DNA of 64,000 nucleotides from Capitulum mitella (Eukaryota; Arthropoda; Thecostraca; Pollicipedomorpha; Pollicipedidae), in NCBI GenBank assembly GCA_030062745.1, contig CP099839.1, positions 44,404,796 through 44,468,795 of the forward strand, in the 5' to 3' direction. Of this stretch, positions 44,301 to 56,217 are shown one piece after another. The translations under genes and the position numbers were made by a program. The number at the start of each line of letters is the position of its first letter. Position 1 is the stretch's first letter. A model generated the notes under the pieces. That model did not search any database, was not told the DNA's origin, and saw only the letters and a list, made by a program, of their open reading frames with translations.

Positions 44301-47300
44301 CGTCTGTCTCATATTCCGGTGTTTACGGCAATGAAGCTGCATTGTCATTAAGACAAAGTAAAAACTGTGCGACTGAAGTTTTAAGGTTCTTCGCACATTT
44401 AAACCTTTTTGTACCATACAGAAGTATCTTTTCCGAGGCATATAGCATGGGGGTGTTCGGTGGATAGACTGGAACCCTTTTCATTTGCTTCAATTCAGGG
44501 TTATTGTAAATGTGGACTACAGTGTCTTTTGCGTGGATGATTATTTCCGGTCCTTTCGGACGTCGTGTACATGTTTTTCGTCCCCGAGTAGTTGGCAGCC
44601 ATATACGGACACTACATATTGTTGATATTGTGACGCATAAATAGCAAAGCGACTGTAAAGGCGAGTTCCATATCAGCCGTTAATAAGGCGTGAGCGATTT
44701 GTGCTGTCCGGAGGATGGGGTTTGAGTCTCGTACCCGTTGCTGCACAACGTACCTGCCTTTTAGTGGAAACCTAGGAATTCAGACGAAATCTGGGCTGAC
44801 GTCAACAATTCACCAGACATCAAAAATGATCTGGCTGAGTGTGTATTTCCACCCAGTATTGAGAATTCCAGAACCAGTGACTACCGCAATACAGCATACG
44901 CGCACCTGACCTACCTGCGTCCACCAAGCCCGGCCAAAACACCAGGGAAATGCACATCACCAGAACACCGGACAAAGTGTCTCTGGGCAGCACGCACAAC
45001 AGCCGCATCCGGCCAGATACGTTACACACCCCCGCGAAATTCCGCAAGAGTCCATGCATGCCTCCCTCCTGACACACCGGTCAGAGGCGGAGTTCCACTC
45101 CGACCCCGGCGAATCGGGTCGGCACACAAACCTGTGTCAGCTGCGATGCTGGGGATCTCATAAATGTGCTCGCACGTGTTCCTCGAGTTGGGTATGCAGA
45201 AGCCGAACTCGAAGTCGAACGTCTTGAGCAGCTTGCCGCGGAAGAAGTGTCGTTCGATCATGCGGAAGTTGGTGACCGGCCGCGAGCCGACGGTGAACTC
45301 CACCCTGGGGACGGAGGCGGTGTCGACTCTGGTCTCTTGATGTCTCGCAGCTCTGCCACGGTTCACGGCCAGCGCTCCAGTAACGCTGCTGCTCTGCTGC
45401 TCGTCTGCCGTGCCTCAGGACCGCCACGGCCCTTCTAAAGGGGCCAAAAACAGCACAGCGGGCCCGAACACCTCCGATACAGACGCAGCCCGTCTGCCGA
45501 ACCTCAGTAGTCGTCTGGAGAACCGGAGAGGCAGACATCTGCATCCTGTGCCCAAGCACAGCTGACATTCGACAGATATTGGCAGATCCGAAAGTCATTT
45601 ATGGCAGGTGATCCCAACCCAACAAACCTCCGCAGGCCACGGACTGACAACGAAACCTCGCTCAGACGCCCGTTTTCGTCCCGTACAATGTCCGTGCCTT
45701 GATGCCCTATCTCAGTCTAACATCACATCTTCTCAAACCTACCACGCAAACGACCTCAGTTTTGCCATTTCTGGAGGAACTCGCTCACACGAGCGAGATA
45801 ATCGGCAATCGAAACAACACATAAGCACGAGTCCGCAGCTGGTTCCCGGCGCCAGACCGCGGCCGGAGCAGACAGCGCGGCCGGATCACCCACGTGGCGC
45901 CTATCTCCTTCAGCTGGAGGAACTTGGGCGTGAAGTGGTAGCGGACGTAGCGGCCGGCGTTCGGGTCCATCTCTTCCGGCTCGACGCCGTCCTCTGGCTC
46001 GTAGTCTGGTGGGGACATCGGAGACACCGTCAGCGCCCGTCAGGGACTACCAGCGGCATTCGAACTGGCCCATCCACACCGGCAAACCACAGCCCCGCTC
46101 ACACCAACGGGCCTGGCTGGCCAGCGCACGCGCGGCGCAGGATAAACGTCCACGTGCGCGCACACAACGAAAACGTGCTCTGCTTCTCTGAAAATGTGAC
46201 AGGATAATACGACTGCAAGTGTATTAGCCTCTGAGACGAGCGACACTAGAACATAAAACATTATCACAGACAGATGACTGCACTGTTATTTTTCGGGGGG
46301 GGGGGGTGGTCGCGCAACTAGTCACTTCCACTCGAATTTTGTGCATCAAAGTACAGTGCATTAGGTAGCTTACCTATGGCAGGTTTCGCTATTTCAAAGA
46401 TCACAGCTCCACTATTCAAATCTCTGATCTTGAAACGAGTGAAATCAATGTCGTAGATGTTGGCTTCTGGTGAGCACAGATAATCTAAGAAAAGACAACA
46501 CATATCACACACTTGTCGAAAACAATAGTGAGGGCTCCGCAAATATTTGTGAATTGTATTGCTACCATCAACCACATTATTAGCTCCCGATTTGTCAGCA
46601 CGGCAATCGGGCCAAAATATTCTCTTCATATGACCAAATTTATCACGGAGGACCAGCTCGGCGCGAAAATGAAATAAAACAAACTTTTTGATGAGCATCC
46701 CGCACTAGGATCCGGAGCACAAGACATTCAGTAGCTTAAAAAATAAAACAAAGTTCCATTGGAGGAATGCCGATCAGAGATCACATATCACATCACGGAC
46801 ATGCAGTCTACATGAGTATACGGTTCTCGTTAACTACAATGATGACAAACGACGATTCCTAACTAGCTTCTAATGCACATTCCGACTCCGAATCAAAGAC
46901 AGGACCATCCACTGGTGGATCATTCAGAGACCTCCGCTGAACCGGCCAGGTAGAAAATGGCCTGTCTGATACCGGTAGGCATGGCATTTCAAGTATCTTA
47001 AATATCTCAGATGATGTCAATCGTCGCATTCCCCACGAAACGGCGCAGGTGGATGAGTTTCTCCAGTCTTCCCTCTATACGTTTGGTACCTACTACGCCC
47101 CTCCCCCAAAAAAACTGAATATTCATAGTAGAGACGAGGTCAGAGGAGTTCTCGTCATGCACACATTGCTCCAACTCAATCTAGGTCAATCCAAGTGACA
47201 TTGTTCAAACAGCCCTCTGCTTTTTTCGTTTTTTTTTGCGAGGGAGTCCTCCAACCCATATAAAGGCTAAATACGGCATAACAAAAGTTGCATGAACATT

Positions 47301-49229
47301 TTGGGAAGTGAACAGGAATCGACCACCATGTGCGTAGAAGTCATGTGAAGACAGTGATGTTCTCAGCAATATCTCAAAAGTATATCTCCCAAGAGAGGAC
47401 TGCAGGCAGCCGACTGATGCGTAACAAAATCTGGGTCGCCCCACGGTGACAGTCACTTTGCAAATATACCTACAACTGAGAATGTGGACGTCCCACATTA
47501 GAGCTGAGCGCAAAGTCTCTCCAAACAATGAGATGGGAGTGGAACTAAACTCCGCATTCCAACGGCATCGAGCCACACTCAGATGACCGTGACACATGAA
47601 TATCAAAACGAAAACGTGTCATCCGGTTTTCATCACAAATTTTGACTCGATGAAGAATTTCATCTTTTTTCTAATACGGAACCCGACGATGTGGATGATG
47701 TGTCACTCCGATAAAGTCACTATCGCCAACTGGAACTCTACAGCCTGCCTACGACAGGAAAGCACTTCCGAAAAGTAGTGATATTGTTGTTCCGCAGCCA
47801 TAAAGTGGCGGCTTGGTTTCAGCCAGAACAACACCTTGCTCGCGCCTTACGACTGCAAACAACCACCGCCGGCAAAGCCCACAACGGCCATGACTAGTCA
47901 CCATCAATGGAGAAAAATCTCCTAAGTTCCGCCATCACGCCATCAGTGACGTCGCCATGGCGAAATATATCCCAGCAGTCATCCGATGGTCATCCGCTAT
48001 GATTAAACAGACATATAATAAATGAGGTACTTGGCCCGAAGATTCTCACAACTCTATTCTGGCAATATCTGGGATATCGCGCGGTGTTATGCGGTTTTTT
48101 TAATCGCGGTGATCGCCAGCTGATGGAAATGTACTTCATAGACGGGCCACCAGAATAATCTCCCAAAACATCTGCCTGCAGCGTAAACGGAGCTGCTTAC
48201 ACTCCTAAGCCTTCCTTCGCTGTACGACTGATGACATCGATACGACGCGATTCGGGGGTACCAGCAGATACATATACATGTGTACCTACAGCCATCAACT
48301 TTTCAAGTCGGCAACTGATACGTCAATAACTCGTCAAGTTGAGCAAGCGCAGTGTCGATATGTAAATATTTTTTTCGTGCTTGAATCTAATTTGGCTGAC
48401 GCTGTTTGAAAGGGCCAGACTATCTAAGGCCAGACCGTCCCAACACAGCCCACTGAACGGAATCCGAATCCTGAACCCGATAGTGCAATGTTCGTATAAT
48501 AAATTCAGCTTGAGGGCACGATATGACGGCAACAATTTATAAACCTCTGCTGTATACTCGGACTCTGCAAATCGATTTTTAATATCACTGATGCCAACTG
48601 GACAAACCCAAGATGGTATGTCTCAAAAAGGCAGGGATGAACACTGATTAATCATAAGGTCTGTGGTATTTTAACCTAAAGGCCCTTTAGTCTTCATCTC
48701 GTTACTGACAGAAAGTGAAGGAAACAATGGCCATCCAATCATGAACAAGCAAAACTTACTCTGGGTAATTTTATCCAAACTGAGTACATCATCAGGTGTG
48801 ATGAAAGCCTTTTCAAGTAGCGATTCTTCAGTTACTGTGTCTGAAACAGAAAACATACAGGATCTAACACCTGGTACAACAGAGCATGAATTGTGCCTGT
48901 TATACCACGATACAAATGCTGGTCATGCACAATTCAAGTTGAGGGCCACACTAAATTGAACGGCAGCTAAGAGGCAGTTAAACAGCAGACGTATTTTCAA
49001 TTCATATGATGAAAGAAATGCTCGAACTTTCTATGCATATACATAGCAATGTTCTGTTTGTAAACATGCTTTTTTGCTTTGTGGAGTATTCTGAGCACCC
49101 CTAGCTGAAAAGTACTTTCTATGTGCGTACTTAACATTACTGACCTTGCCCTAGTTTTGCTGTGCCTCTGCTGCCTCCAGACAAAATTTCAGCAGTCTTG
49201 TCACTTGCTGGTCCACTTGTAACACTCAT
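41246..49229 (-). CDS. unc119: UNC119 lipid-binding chaperone, complete in six coding exons
   Basis: UNC119 binds N-myristoylated proteins such as G-alpha subunits and Src-family kinases in a hydrophobic cavity and carries them through the cytosol, notably to cilia and sensory neurons, with release by Arl2/Arl3 GTPases. Coding exons on the minus strand are 49229-49145, 48840-48760, 46484-46374, 46005-45894, 45304-45132 and 41352-41246 (stop TAG). They sum to 669 bases, 222 codons plus stop, with every phase matching. After a low-complexity N-terminus (about residues 1-40) comes [14 protein letters not shown], then the beta-sandwich of the PDE6-delta fold: [70 protein letters not shown] (about 163-181), [20 protein letters not shown] and [10 protein letters not shown] at the end. 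No lesion is seen. Third-position GC shifts sharply between exons 3 and 4. Confidence 0.97.
41353..45131 (-). other. unc119 intron 5
   Basis: A 3.8-kb intron. It contains mixed-composition DNA, a T-run at about 41866-41878, and a GC-rich patch at 41930-42140. No gene or resolvable transposon was found. Confidence 0.75.
45132..45304 (-). CDS. unc119: unc119 exon 5
   Basis: 173 bases, residues about 130-188. It encodes [35 protein letters not shown] and [16 protein letters not shown], the core beta strands of the lipid-binding sandwich. Acceptor CCGTCCCCAG, donor GTTTGT. By hand count 49 of 57 complete codons end in G or C. Confidence 0.96.
45305..45893 (-). other. unc119 intron 4
   Basis: Bounded by GTGGGT and the CCGTCCCCAG acceptor. 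Nothing else recognised. Confidence 0.8.
45894..46005 (-). CDS. unc119: unc119 exon 4
   Basis: 112 bases. One carried base makes Asp, then [20 protein letters not shown] and [16 protein letters not shown]; it ends in AC of a split Thr codon before the donor GTGGGT. The acidic linker length differs between UNC119 proteins, while [10 protein letters not shown] is conserved. By hand count 33 of 36 codons end in G or C. Confidence 0.95.
46006..46373 (-). other. unc119 intron 3, containing a poly-G tract at a composition boundary
   Basis: A 368-bp intron that holds an uninterrupted run of twelve G (46295-46306). The DNA on the exon-4 side is GC-rich, and on the exon-3 side it is AT-rich. Confidence 0.85.
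46374..46484 (-). CDS. unc119: unc119 exon 3
   Basis: 111 bases. It encodes [37 protein letters not shown]; the YLCSPE and DFTRFKIRD motifs open the beta-sandwich. Acceptor TTTTCTTAG, donor GTAAGC. By hand count 16 of 36 codons end in G or C, in contrast to exon 4. Confidence 0.96.
46485..48759 (-). other. unc119 intron 2
   Basis: A 2.3-kb AT-leaning intron. Open frames on the minus strand at 47205-47606 and 48323-48535 show no known motif. No transposon end resolved. Confidence 0.75.
48760..48840 (-). CDS. unc119: unc119 exon 2
   Basis: 81 bases. It encodes [20 protein letters not shown] and SLDKITQ, ending with one base of an Asn codon. The ITPDDVL..LDKIT motif precedes the sandwich fold in all UNC119 proteins. 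Acceptor TTCTGTTTCAG, donor GTAAGT. By hand count 8 of 26 codons end in G or C. Confidence 0.95.
48841..49144 (-). other. unc119 intron 1
   Basis: A 304-bp AT-rich intron bounded by GTCAGT and TTCTGTTTCAG. Nothing else is seen in it. Confidence 0.85.
49145..49229 (-). CDS. unc119: unc119 exon 1 (initiator)
   Basis: 85 bases from ATG to the donor GTCAGT. It encodes [28 protein letters not shown] plus one base, a low-complexity N-terminus as expected for UNC119. The start is chosen because the frame joins exon 2 exactly and the total is a clean 222 codons. The codons are AT-rich: by hand count 8 of 28 end in G or C. A transcription start was not identified. Confidence 0.85.
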
Positions 49230-49436
49230 CCTTGATAATCTGTAAAATTATTTGAAGCAATCATAATCCACCTTCTTGTTTGAACAACTATCTTCCTGGT
49301 CCACAACGTGCATGTTTTTTCTAAGTAAAGTGTCGTCCTGATGTCACAACAGGTTGTTCAGCATATCTGTTACTGGGGATTTTCACCATCTCACAGAATT
49401 TTCTGAAGGACCTTTAGAATGGCAAAATAATGTTAA

Positions 49437-51765
49437 ACCGGCCCCGACTGAAGGAGGGAGGAAGACGGCAGCTGACAACCCCTTGAGGTTTCTCAAAGAT
49501 TGCGAGAGAAAGAACAAACGCAGAAACGAGATTTTGTGTAACTTTTGCTTGACCCCTTTTACATATTGTGCCAAGTTTTGGCCTCAGATTAAGTCAGGTC
49601 TTTGGCATAGGTAGGGTACAGTGGACATATATGTCCAAAAAAGTTTACGACCTTGCAATTTTTTTGGAAAACAAGATATACCAATAAAATTATCACAGGT
49701 TACAGATCTTAATGGGCGCAACCAATCTGCTAAGTCGGATTTTTCAGACGCTTCTGGATCATTAACCTAAGGTCAAGCTCATTCTCAAAATGTTGTTTTT
49801 TTCGGAAATTAACGGATTTTTTGCACCACTTTGAGTGTGAAGTGATGCAGACATTCAATGGTCGTCATTGGACAAAAGTATCAATGACCTCCAACCATTG
49901 ACCTGAGGTCAAGTCACCAATACTAGTACCAGTCAAAATGCACCGCCGTCAAAATCGGCCATACCTGACTTAGAACGGATACAGCATGGCAGAACTGATT
50001 CTCACTGTTGCGAATGATACTAAGAAGTTCAAAAAGTTTTAAATGTTACATATTTTGGAAATACAAGTCAACAGACTTTCCTGAATAAAGGTCCACCAGT
50101 TGTGTACAGTAAAAAGTACTGAATGACATTAAAAATTAAGCACGCGAAACCATAACACGAGCCGCTAGCATCAAGAAACAACAATTGGGAAGGCCTGCTT
50201 TACCAAAAGGGAGGCCTAGTTTTGTGCTTTTTAATCGTATTCTGGGCGGGGGTGAATACGCCCCTCCTCTCCTCGGTTTTTTTGCTTGCCAATTCCAGGG
50301 TTTCCCATGCAGCTTCACGAAACTTGGTCACTTTCTTGGTCACTTTGGTCATTTTCTACCTATTCCTGTTACGCACAGTAACGAAACTGCATAATTATAT
50401 TTTCCTCTGGGACGGAGCAAGGCAACGTTTTAGGGAGGCACCTCAGGTCATTTTTGACCCTTTTGAGGGTAAATGGAAATGGCTGCCAAATATAGCGTTT
50501 TTAAGATAGAGCATAAAAGTTTATATGGGCTTATATGTAAATAGTTGGGTAAGCATGCAAATGCAATTTTGTTAATCTGAGGTTACTTCACAAGGTCACG
50601 TCAAGGTCAAAGGTCAAAATTTGATTTCGTAGCACTAATTTCGGCGCTATTTTTCAAATGCCAAATCCGGAACACATATGACGTAGAAGGGTGCCCTCTT
50701 CCTCTCTACCAAGTTTTAGGTTGACATCAGGCCGGGTCACGGAACTATGACCTAAAACATCAGTGTAAGTGCCCTATATCACATAAAACAAGGAATGGAA
50801 TTTAAGAAATAGAAAAAATCAAAAGACTGGACGCCTTTTAAAACAAGATGAAATACACTCAAGATCGTTCCAAGCGGACCTAAGGGTACCGGAGGTCATT
50901 TAAGGTCACAGGTCGTAAGATGACTTGGTGAACATGTGACCATGACAGTTCCACTTTTTCACGTCCCTGGCGCCACCTATGCTAACATTATACAAACAAT
51001 GTGATACGATTCGCACTTTTTCAGCATAACATGATTAGTAAAAGCCAATGTAATTTTAAATCATTATGAATTTTCCTTAAATTTCACACATAATAACCCA
51101 TGGTTATCTATCTATCCATCATCTCTCCATTCATGCCAATTTCATGGAAATCGGCCCATAAACAACAGAGTTATAACAAGTCCAAAAATATGCTCCATTT
51201 CGACTTTTAGTCCACCCCCTGTATCCGTCTTAAAATTTTGAAAACTTCTCCAAACATAGTTTACGTCATGGCAAATCGATTACCGTTTGTTGCGATGAAA
51301 TCAGATGTGCAGCTCTCAAGATCTCAGGGGGGCCGAATCCACCCTCCCCTGCCGGGAATCGGCCATACCGTCTGGCCTTCCGGGAACTGGGTTGATCCCA
51401 TACCTCGTTCAGCACCGGCGCCGGCGGTGCGGTGGCGCGAAAATCGCTGTCTCTAACTGGAAGTTTTCACGAAAATATTGAGGAAAGCAGAGAAATTTCA
51501 CCTGTATCATGGCAAGAGCACTTTCACATATTCGTCGGTGTCATTACTTAGACTTGATAAATCACAGCCATTAACATCCAGACCGTTTCCAGGGATCCTG
51601 GAAACGGTAGTCGGCTATGAGAACACATATATATAGCACAAATGGCTTACGTATTATCCAAAAATAAAAACGACACAAGTTACGGCTTCTACCTGTCACG
51701 ACCTCTACAACCATATGCTTATTTTTGTCGTGCGACCAACTGTTCGCGAAGTTGACGGGGGGAGG
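49437..51765. mobile_element. TTAA-flanked MITE, copy 2, carrying an insertion
   Basis: It starts after TTAA (49433-49436) with ACCGGCCCCGACTG and follows copy 1 in order: GAGAAAGAACAAACGCAGAA, CTAAGGTCAAGCTCATT, TGACCTGAGGTCAAGTCACC and TCGGCTATGAGAACACATAT, ending around TGCGACCAACTGTTCGCGA. The right tip is rearranged and its TTAA was not found. At 2.3 kb it is about 1.1 kb longer than copies 1 and 3 because of an internal insertion at about 50245-51350. It lies just upstream of the unc119 start, in AT-rich DNA. Confidence 0.72.
50245..51350. mobile_element. Second MITE-like element nested in TTAA MITE copy 2
   Basis: A segment absent from copies 1 and 3 of the host element. Its ends are related inverted repeats: GGGCGGGGGTGAATACGCCC on the left, and GGGGAGGGTGGATTCGGCCC when the right end is read inward. 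It holds its own AGGTCA clusters (near 50597-50622). It has no long coding frame. The boundaries are approximate. Confidence 0.55.
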
Positions 51766-52850
51766 GGAGGTAAGGCCCTGGAAATCCAGGTAAAACCGTC
51801 CGCCCAAAGCAGCGCCCGATGTGGCGTCACAGACGATATGCCGCCGTTCACTCAGCATGCAAATGGTACTAAGTCAAACACTTTTATATTATTTTGGTAT
51901 CCACATAATTAAAAAAGCAGAAGCCAAAGACAAAAAAAAGATGAGTCTAAAACTGATAGCTGCTTATGGTCTACCCCCCTAGCCAATCTTGTCAAGATTC
52001 GATCACCTGGCAAGCCCTTTCCTGCAACAACCCTGTCCCAGCCCCCAAGATCATGTTAATTTTTCACTTCATGCCTACCAGCCCAAAAGATTTTACGAAA
52101 ATATAAAACTACATGTACTTATATAATCAAATACAAAACACAAGCAGATAATGTCCGACCTCAGTCCCCGTCAAGCCGTCGTAAGCAAACGTGGCGTAAT
52201 CGGCCAGCCAGGTGACGGCCGATCGACGACGGCCTCCCATTGGTCGAGGACTGCGAAGTCACTGGAGACAACCCAATACGTCATTTTGATAGGAATGATT
52301 GTGGGCTGGAGGAGGGGGCTAGGGGTGGTCAACAAATTTCACATATTGCACTGGCTAGGAAGAATCAACATGAAATGCTAATAATGTTGTAATGTATGTA
52401 ATGTTCCTATTCAGTCATTTCAGAATTCCACCAAATCTCCTGGCTTTTTCTTTCTTGCATCATGGCCCATGACACACGTCATGCACAAAAAAACGCAATG
52501 AGCCCAAATTTAAAAAAAAGTTCTCCATTACTTTCATTCCATGCTTATTACTTTTGTGTATGAAAGAGCTGTGATTCTGGCAAGTTAAAATGTATAAAGA
52601 AACAGGCAGCATTTTAATTTCTTTTAAAACTACGCACAAAAAAGCATCAAAAAGTCAAAGGTAACACCACAAAATAGTTCTATGTCATAACCTCAGTTTA
52701 CTTCTGTGTACAATGTCTGATTAGTTACTTTCGATGGCAATGTAAAATGAATGAAAGTTATAAGTTCAACCACTGACGCATATCTCTTTTATATTCTTGG
52801 TGCTCTGAATGTGAAACAGTGGGTAGCATCAAAATCAGACTATATAAGAA
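51766..52850. other. AT-rich stretch between MITE copies
   Basis: No gene recognised. GC-richer text at 52155-52260 was not assigned to any family. Confidence 0.6.
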
Positions 52851-54095
52851 CCCGCGCCCGCCTGACAGTCCGCGACATCCACGCCCGACTGGGAAGGGAC
52901 GACGGTTGACCGCCCCCCTTTAACTCGCGAACAGTTGGCCGCATAATGAAAATAAGTATATTGTTCGAAAAACTAGTGACGAGTAGAGATCAAAACTGGC
53001 AACATTTTTATTTTTGGATAATATGCACGCCATTTACCTCACATATGGTTTTTTTTTATTGTCCACTTCATGAAACCCAGAAACAGCCTACATCTCAAGG
53101 GCTGTAATCAATAAAGCCTAAGTAAAGGCATCAATGAAAAGGTAAAAGTACCCGGCAATGCACGTCTAATTTCTTTCATTTATATAATACTTATGAGAAA
53201 ACGTTCATCCAGACACAACTATATTCGAGCCACCGCACCGCGGGCGCCGGTGCCGAACGCAGGACGGTAATGACGAGAACTAATTTAAGCATTCCTTTAC
53301 TAGGCAACATATGCATGCATATGTTGTATATGCAACCAAGTGATGCATCTTGATCCTAGTGGTTGTTGTGATGGTTTTCCATGCTTAAAAGTGGAAAAAA
53401 ACAGTAAATAATCTGCACAACTGGAGAAGTTTATTCGCGGGAAAGCCGTTCACTTCTTAAAGATGCACTTCTTAAAAAAACTTTTTGAGCTTTTTGCTAT
53501 TACATGCAACAGTGCAAGCCAATTCTTGTTTATTCATTATTTCTTATCCATCATTTTCTTCTGTTCCAACTCATCCATCACTGATTTTGACAGCAGTGCG
53601 TTCTGGCTCAGGCTCATAATGGATACTGGTGACCTGACCTCAGGTCAGTGGTTGGGGGTCATTGATACTTAACCCAATGATGCTCACTGGATGTCCACAT
53701 CACCTCACACTCAAAATGTTGCAGAAAATTTCATCAGCTTCCAAAAAGTGACATGTCTTGAAAATGTGGTTAATTTAGAGCCAGTGACCCAGAGGTTTCC
53801 AAAAAATCTGAGACAGCAGATTTGTTGCATCTGTCAATATCTTAAATCTCAGAATGTTTCATTGTGATATCATGTTTTATAAAGAAAGTTACAGTTAAAG
53901 TTACTAAACATTTTTGGGCATGTGTTCATTTCATCCAATTCATTTCATTCATTTCATCCAGGTGTCAGGTCAGACACCTGACCTGACCTGAGATCAAAAC
54001 TTACACAAGATGTAAAAGTGATCAAGCAAAAGATACACAACATTTCATGGTGCCACATTTTGGTCAGTCATTCACTCAACCCAGTCAGGGCCAGG
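52851..54095. mobile_element. TTAA-flanked MITE, copy 3, inverted
   Basis: 1245 bp, inverted relative to copy 1. The left end (CCCGCGCCCG..CCCGACTGGG..GTTGACCGCCCCCC) matches the right end of copy 1; the right end (CCCAGTCAGGGCCAGG) matches its left end and is followed by TTAA at 54096-54099. The left flank is decayed to AGAA. Palindromic tips are partly eroded. AGGTCA/TGACCT clusters are kept (53627-53647 and about 53966-53992). Confidence 0.75.
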
Positions 54096-54254
54096 TTAAG
54101 CTGAGTTTGACACTAGGACCTGACCCCCAAGTGTTCTTAGATGCAAAATAAATCAACCCAAGGTACTGAGCGCAATGACCTTGGCAAATCATTATTACAC
54201 TGCACAATTCCACAGCAATGACACCCTATGACCAGCCAAAATTTTTGACATTTT

Positions 54255-54905
54255 CTTTAAAATGACAGCATATTGCAGAATATTTCTTTAGATTGGTTTT
54301 CTAGTTTTCTCACCACTCTTTTTTGGATTGAGTTAGGTTGTTAAGTAGCATGCCAATATCATCCTGTAATGTTTTGTTGTATCTCACAACATCATCAGAC
54401 ATACAAAAATATAAGCACAACAGGACAATTAAATACATCTGTTGTGTCAATTATCAGGTCAGTTGGCTCATTTTCAAAATAAATTTTTCGAAAATTATGA
54501 TTATTTACATTTTGCATTCATGATAATACAGTATGCACTTCTTATGTAGCTGTATACAATCATGTACATATCCTGAATATGCTACATCAGTACACTTCAG
54601 ACTGTATACAGTTTCAGAGATGCATACCATATTACCACGAATGCAAAGTGTAACCATAATTTTCAAAAGAAGCATTCTGAAAATGGAACCAGTGACCCAA
54701 TAGCTGATGCAACAAATGTACTGACTTTTAGTATTGTACTTATATTCTTGTATGTCTAATGATATTATGAGATACAACAAAATGTTACAGGATGATATTA
54801 TAGGCATGCTGCAAAACAATCTGACTGTAGTCCAAGGTGGTGAAAATGCTAAAAAAAAACAATCTAAAAAAATAGCTGCCAATATGCTGTCATATTCAAT
54901 GAAAC
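54255..54905. repeat. Long foldback inverted repeat with arms of about 280 bp
   Basis: The left arm (about 54255-54533) is the reverse complement of the right arm (about 54627-54905) with moderate divergence. Landmarks matching in inverse order include CAATATGCTGTCAT, GGCATGCT, GAGATACAACAAAA and TTGTATGTCT. The loop of about 93 bases is itself partly palindromic (CTGTATACA..TGTATACAG). It begins about 150 bp after MITE copy 3. It has no coding capacity. Confidence 0.8.
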
Positions 54906-54940
54906 ATGCACCAGGGAAAATCCCCTCCCAACTTTCAGGA

Positions 54941-54944
<4 letters not shown>

Positions 54945-54992
<48 letters not shown>
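54945..54992. repeat. (TA)n microsatellite
   Basis: About 24 TA units, then TGTATACAGATATGTGTGTG. Confidence 0.95.
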
Positions 54993-54996
<4 letters not shown>

Positions 54997-55058
54997 ACAG
55001 ATATGTGTGTGTATGTGTGTACATATCATGCCACAAATAAACTTTTATGCTAAAAGAG

Positions 55059-55395
55059 GGAATAGTCACTCTCCCATTACTATTTCCAAACAAAAAAAAA
55101 GTTCTATCACACTGTAAACAAAGGTGACCAGAACTTGCTACCTGATCATAGCACTGTCTGGTTTACAATGAGGCTGCCCAAAGGTCTCTTAAGTACAGTA
55201 GGTGGTACAGTAAACTTAAGTACAGTAAAAATTGGTGATAAGGAATTAGTTACATTTCCACTATCATTTCTGAAGAAAATCAAGTTCTATCACACCATAA
55301 ACAAGGGCAACCTGAACTCACAACACCATCTGGTTTATAATGAGTTCACTACAAGGATCCCTTAAGTAATGGATCAAAACTGGTGATGCCATTGG
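55059..55395. repeat. Diverged tandem duplication, period about 183 bp
   Basis: GTTCTATCACAC recurs at 55101 and 55284, and TCTGGTTTA..AATGAG and CTTAAGTA recur in the same order. The two copies differ substantially. No gene is seen. Confidence 0.65.
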
Positions 55396-55790
55396 AATAG
55401 ATAAAAAGTGACAAATTCTTAGAATAAACAGTTATGATAAATAAAAGGCATGATTTTTATACTATACCTTACTGTTACTATCATTACTTTATTATTATTA
55501 TTATCATTATTATTACTGTAAATGTTACCAAAATACTCATTAATTGAACTGGACATTGATGACATGAAATAGAACATCTACTGATATCACAATGCACCAA
55601 ATAACTCAACCTAGGGGATTTTCTTGTCAAGTTAATTACAGGAGCATCCAAGCAAAAGCCAAGGAGACCAGATGCATGACCATCAGTGCCAGATTGAATG
55701 GAGATATTATTTGGCAATTCACATTTGACATCATTAAATGATGTTTTGGCTAAAAGTAAGTTTCTGCCCGACGAAATCGCAAACAACCCT

Positions 55791-55814
55791 TTTTTTTTTT
55801 TTAATTTAAATAAA

Positions 55815-55845
<31 letters not shown>

Positions 55846-55851
55846 CTTTAA

Positions 55852-55883
<32 letters not shown>

Positions 55884-55892
55884 AAAAAAAAA
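55791..55892. repeat. Homopolymer T tract followed by A tract
   Basis: Long T runs followed by A runs. It may be a collapsed or error-prone stretch of sequence rather than biology; lengths here should not be trusted. Confidence 0.85.
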
Positions 55893-56217
55893 GGTCCCAA
55901 AAAGTAATACCATGGGGAAGTGGACTGCGGAGAACATTATTCCGCGGCGAAAATGTAGTGCCGCCAAGGTTAAGGTTATTGACATCAAGGACGTGTAGAC
56001 CCTGCATGCATCTTCAAGCGATTAATGACGTCATATATAGGAAAATTCTATTCTGTTGCCACAAACTGAACTTGGAGGAACTGCTGAATTATTACGCCAT
56101 TATATTATTGTATTAGACAATTGTTGGGATGTCTGATATCAGTATTATTACATTATGACATTTAATACTCGTTAGATTAGGTTGCTAGGTTGGGTTGTGC
56201 TGGGCTAGGTTACATCA

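Noticed and set aside
54505..55117. Overlapping frames containing Ile-Tyr repeats
   Set aside because: They are produced by the (TA)n tract and the foldback arm.
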